A stretch of DNA of 64,000 nt from positions 32,124,022 to 32,188,021 of the forward strand of contig CM022665.1 in NCBI GenBank assembly GCA_012295275.1, read 5' to 3'. The position numbers were made by a program, and so were the translations under genes. Below the pieces are notes generated by a model. The model had not been told where the DNA came from. It searched no databases and was given only the letters and a program-made list of their open reading frames with translations. The DNA is from Chrysomallon squamiferum (Eukaryota > Mollusca > Gastropoda > Neomphalida > Peltospiridae). Positions 60,405 to 64,000 of the stretch are shown here, piece by piece (within the stretch, counting starts at the first letter, position 1; every line of letters starts with the position of its first letter).

Positions 60405-63400
60405 AAAGCACTTTATACATCCTTTTTTCTTTCTTTTTTTCGGTTCTTTTTCTTTTTCTTTTTTAACCTTGAATACAATTTACCATTGTCATACATTACC
60501 TGTGTTTCTGTATGCTTTTACAGATACAGTATTAAATGTAAAAGTGCAGACAAGTTTAAACTTTAAATTAAAGTTACATGTCACATACTGAAGGTTTCCT
60601 TCGAATCACAAAAACAACTCTTTGTTGAGTGTTTGTTATTTTTTATGTTCCAGTAACTGTTAATTAATTATAACTGTTATTGTTGTTGTTATTATGATGA
60701 TGATGATGATGTTTGGGAATGTAAATCCAGAATTAAATGTTAATTTTTCACGAGAAGATAATTTTTCTACCTGCTAAAATATGAGTTTATTGTCCACACT
60801 GATTACTTACCTACTTGGAAGCTTACTTGCTCAAAGCCATCAAACTCATTGGCTAAACATAGTAATCAAGAAATTGTTGAATACTCATAAGTTAGCCTAG
60901 CCAAACAATACTGTGTTTAAAGACAGAAGACAATACATTCAAGGTATTACATTTTGGCCTCAATGTTCATTTTACCTTCTGTGACTAAATATAAAATATT
61001 GATTTCCAGCATTTACAGAATCTAAAATTCAACATCATTAGTAGTCTGTATAGAAACTTGCTCTGGAGAGAGTATAAAATTGTGACATGGAATGTACCTC
61101 ACTCTCAAAATATTAATATTTTAGTTGAACAAATATCAAAATAAAAGGAACTCTGTGTTTTACTCTGTTTGCTGAAATTAAACAACTGCAAATATAATTT
61201 TATCTTGTTGTTCAGTTTATTTTAACAGAATCCAGTGCTTCATAATTTGTATATCTGCAAGTAATGGAAAATTAATGAGATATATATACTGAGATTAAAA
61301 TGGATGAAAGACACACACACATATCTACATCTAGATACATATGCATACACATATACAAACAAATGTGGAGAGAGTCAATGTGACAATGGTAGAAAATCAA
61401 ACTGCTGAAGGAGAGCATCATCTGTTACAATAATCTTGATGTTCACTGCTGTTTTTAGATCACCAACTCACTCAAGAGAGGTAATTAAATTAAATTACAT
61501 TGTACAGAAATCTTCACTGAAATCGTGGTTAGAAATGTTGTTTTTTTGCTTTCCAAATAACAATATAAAAGGTATATTTAAGTAATAATAATTCAAACTG
61601 AGCAAAACAGTTGCATTCAAAATAATGATAGTGGAAAAAAAAAAGGTAAAATTATTGTGAAGATATATAGTGTTGTCAGCATTTTCAAAGCTTTGTTAGC
61701 AACTGAATGTTTCAAAAACTGATGTAGTTTGTTTTGGTTTTTTTAAAGAAAAAGAAAATTTTATTTTGAGAAATGAAAATGCTGTCTCCATGGCTATGCT
61801 GACTACTGCAGGCATTAGTAATGATTGCATAAGTGTCTATGAGTGTGTTAATAATTCTTGTTCCCATAATGTTGCTAATTACCATATCCAGTTTTGACAG
61901 AAAAAAGAAAAAGGAATTAGCAAAGTTTTAATCAGGTTTCATGAAGTTCTTCATTAAAATAGGAATCGTCGTCCTCATTATTCAGTAATCAGCTTTCACA
62001 TTTCCTTCATGTAGGAAATTAATTTGTCATCTTTGTAACATGATGAAGACAAAAAAATTACTGATAGATTGACAGGTGAGACACTTTTTGTACAATCATT
62101 ATGTTGGTCATGGAATATTAATATGGTTGTTATAACATTGTTCTTTTTTTCTTTGTTTAATATGGTGGTTTTCAAGATATTTTAAATCATAACAAATGTA
62201 TATAATAATGAGTAACTATATTCAAAATAAAAGAATAGACCTATAGGCTATACCTAATAAAGCATAAATGAAATAATCAGACAATTATTGATAATGATAT
62301 TTATTATTATCAACAGACTTGTTGTTTCAATGGTTTATTTCAAAGCAAATAAAAGCAGCTTTGTGAAATAAAGGATATATTAATAAATGCTAAATTTACT
62401 AAATGTTTCTTCTTTTTTTTTCTATTGATGTTCAGTAGGTGGTGTTGAAGGATCCAAAACTGATCTTGGGTTTGCACATTTTAATCCTCTCCATCTGTCT
62501 GTTATACTTACGGTCCAGGAAAAAAAAAAAAAAAAAAAAAAAAGATAAAAGAGAAGAAACATAAATAAAAACAAATGTGTATGTGTGTTTGCAAAACAAT
62601 TTGACAAGAGTCATAAATGGCAGTGAATATGACACTGTTTTGGACTGTGGTTGAAACTATGATGTTGGTGATGAGTGCTGTTTAGCATGCTGGTGGTCTG
62701 TCATCTGTTAATCAGCTTCCACAAGCTTGCGTAATTTATGTTAATTTAATAAAGCAACCTGTTAAAAATAATGACCATTTTGTTGAACAGTAAAGTGTAA
62801 TTACAAAGAATAAGAAAAGCAGTGGCCTACTTTTATCTTATCCTTTACTAAGAATTAATTGAAACAGATGATAAATATTAAATTTATGTCTTTAAAAAAT
62901 ATTAGAAATCAATTTAAATGCTTCTTTCACAGACAACTCTGTTGGGTATTCAAGAGTTGGAACAAATTTTATTCATCCTCATCCCCAAAGAAAAAATCTA
63001 GAATGTTGTATATCTTGCTGCCTTACAATAATTTCAAACTGTGATAGTTAAATTTTATAGTTTTTATTCTTTCCTCCAACAAACTGTTCACTCATAAAAA
63101 TTCATGTTTTATTATTCTAAATACTTAGTTATATGGGCCAAAATCGTAAGTAGGGTGGACTTGGCTTTTAAGCTTGTAACTAATGTTGAATGATCCAGTG
63201 CATAATAATGCAAATTCAGTTTATGTAATGTTATGTTTAGGAATTTAATTATTCCAATGCATTTGATATCTGCTTTGTTTATTTAGTATCACATGGTGTT
63301 TGCCAACACAGCGATTGACGTAAATTTTGGTAATATGAATTTCTTTACAAAGATTCAAAATGAAAAATTACAAATAATAATAAATACAATAAATATATAA

Positions 63401-63432
63401 ATAAGTAATGGTAATGAAAGGAAGATGTGTAC
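60405..63432. other. 3' flank and convergent intergenic stretch
   Basis: The two-TM gene and the minus-strand gene at 63.4 kb converge here. ATTAAA at 60,531-60,536 is a possible poly(A) signal for the former. TTTATT at 63,278-63,283 (AATAAA on the minus strand) is one for the latter. A minus-strand fragment near 62,425-62,505 has two open frames but no firm exon borders. Confidence 0.4.
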
Positions 63433-63608
63433 TTAAAAAGTATTATTTTTCACATTTTCAAACAGTAAGATATGCTTTCCTTGTTGCACCAGTGCCTTAA
63501 TTTGATCTTGATATTTTTTCTTCTTCTTCAAATTATCTACCACTGGGATTGTTGTCTTCAGTTGCCTAAGTGCATTACTCAGCAGAATCTCAAATTTAGT
63601 AAGAGAAT
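63433..63608 (-). CDS. probable last coding exon of an unrecognised minus-strand gene
   Basis: On the minus strand a textbook acceptor, a CTTTTTTTCCCCCATTTTTC tract then TCAACCAG, precedes an open frame that begins in the middle of a codon: (D)SLTKFEILLSNALRQLKTTI, then PVVDNLKKKKKYQDQIKALV and QQGKHILLFENVKNNTF, TAA at 63,433. It contributes 57 residues plus a split codon. The Leu/Lys-rich pattern suggests helices or a coiled coil. I do not recognise the protein. The rest of the gene lies to the right of the window. A hAT-like end (63,837) lies in the intron next to it. Confidence 0.6.
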
Positions 63609-63639
63609 CTGGTTGAGAAAAATGGGGGAAAAAAAGAGA

Positions 63640-63641
63640 CA

Positions 63642-63676
<35 letters not shown>

Positions 63677-63679
63677 AAA
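63640..63679. repeat. (AC)n plus poly(A)
   Basis: A short AC tract followed by a run of about 25 A. On the minus strand this is poly-T/GT sequence just upstream of the acceptor of the last exon. Confidence 0.9.
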
Positions 63680-63749
63680 GAAGAGTGCAAATCCAAGGAT
63701 AAATGCATGTAAAAACAACATCCTGTCTGTTGCTGACTGATTTTTGTTT

Positions 63750-63837
63750 TTATAATAACTTTAATTTTAGGTTCTAAGTTATATTCACTACAAATATGGC
63801 ACCCCAAACCTTTTCTGATATTCTGAATCCACCACTG
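63750..63837 (-). mobile_element. possible hAT transposon end
   Basis: Read on the minus strand from 63,837: CAGTGGTGGATTCAGAATAT, of the same CAG-N-GGYGGATC style as the element at 23,102-23,345. The other end was not found and may lie within the T-rich DNA or be lost. Confidence 0.35.
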
Positions 63838-64000
63838 CAAACAATGCAACAGGCATAATGAATGTGGTTACTTTAAAAAGCCATTAAGGAAGTTTTATAA
63901 CCTCTCTTATTAGTTATTTGGGATAACAGCAATGATCATTACTTTCTGCTTTCATTTGGATTATTTTATTGCACATTTTGTATTTATTTATTTACTAATA

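Overview
This is a window of AT-rich animal nuclear DNA. Coding exons are short and split by GT-AG introns with long T-rich acceptors. Intergenic and intronic DNA is full of poly-A/T, AAT-, CA- and GA-type microsatellites, degenerate minisatellites and small DNA-transposon relics. Gene content (an atypical E2F, a secreted fibrinogen-related protein with a proline-rich stalk) plus this repeat style suggests an invertebrate, most likely a mollusc or another lophotrochozoan. That taxonomic call is an inference. No prokaryotic genes, rRNA, tRNA or CRISPR array were seen.

Layout. 1-20,500 is essentially gene-free. It holds two degenerate minisatellites (about 3.66-4.2 kb and 10.23-10.71 kb), a Tc1-type transposase relic (5.89-6.29 kb), a small hAT-like MITE with an 8-bp target duplication (6,359-6,568) and many microsatellites. 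At 20,504-20,593 lies a probable first coding exon of an unrecognised minus-strand gene, followed by a CpG-richer promoter-like zone to about 21.05 kb. From 23.7 to 31 kb is a complete plus-strand E2F7/8 orthologue: ten coding exons, 939 aa, two winged-helix DNA-binding domains. Its upstream region carries a consensus E2F site and two inverted CCAAT boxes. A three-copy ~215-bp tandem repeat lies 1.5 kb downstream of its stop codon. A possible minus-strand exon or transposon ORF (36.2-36.56 kb) and two CpG-richer promoter-like patches (37.38-37.68 and 38.40-38.59 kb) follow. From 42.17 to 46.44 kb is a three-exon, 479-aa secreted fibrinogen-domain protein.

From 47.94 to 60.40 kb I assembled a six-exon plus-strand gene for a 428-aa protein with two membrane segments, a coiled coil between them and a C-terminal domain I do not recognise. 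It is the best candidate here for something undescribed. Its first exon fits the rest by reading phase and completes a transmembrane helix across the splice junction. Its 6.6-kb first intron holds long (CT)n and (GA)n tracts. Its third intron holds a 593-bp hAT-like element with an 8-bp target duplication and a cluster of nuclear-receptor half-sites. At 63,433-63,608 is a probable last coding exon of a minus-strand gene entering from the right.

The genes do not form a pathway. Each exon boundary given was checked by hand for GT/AG and reading phase. Transcription starts, UTRs and polyadenylation sites are much less certain.
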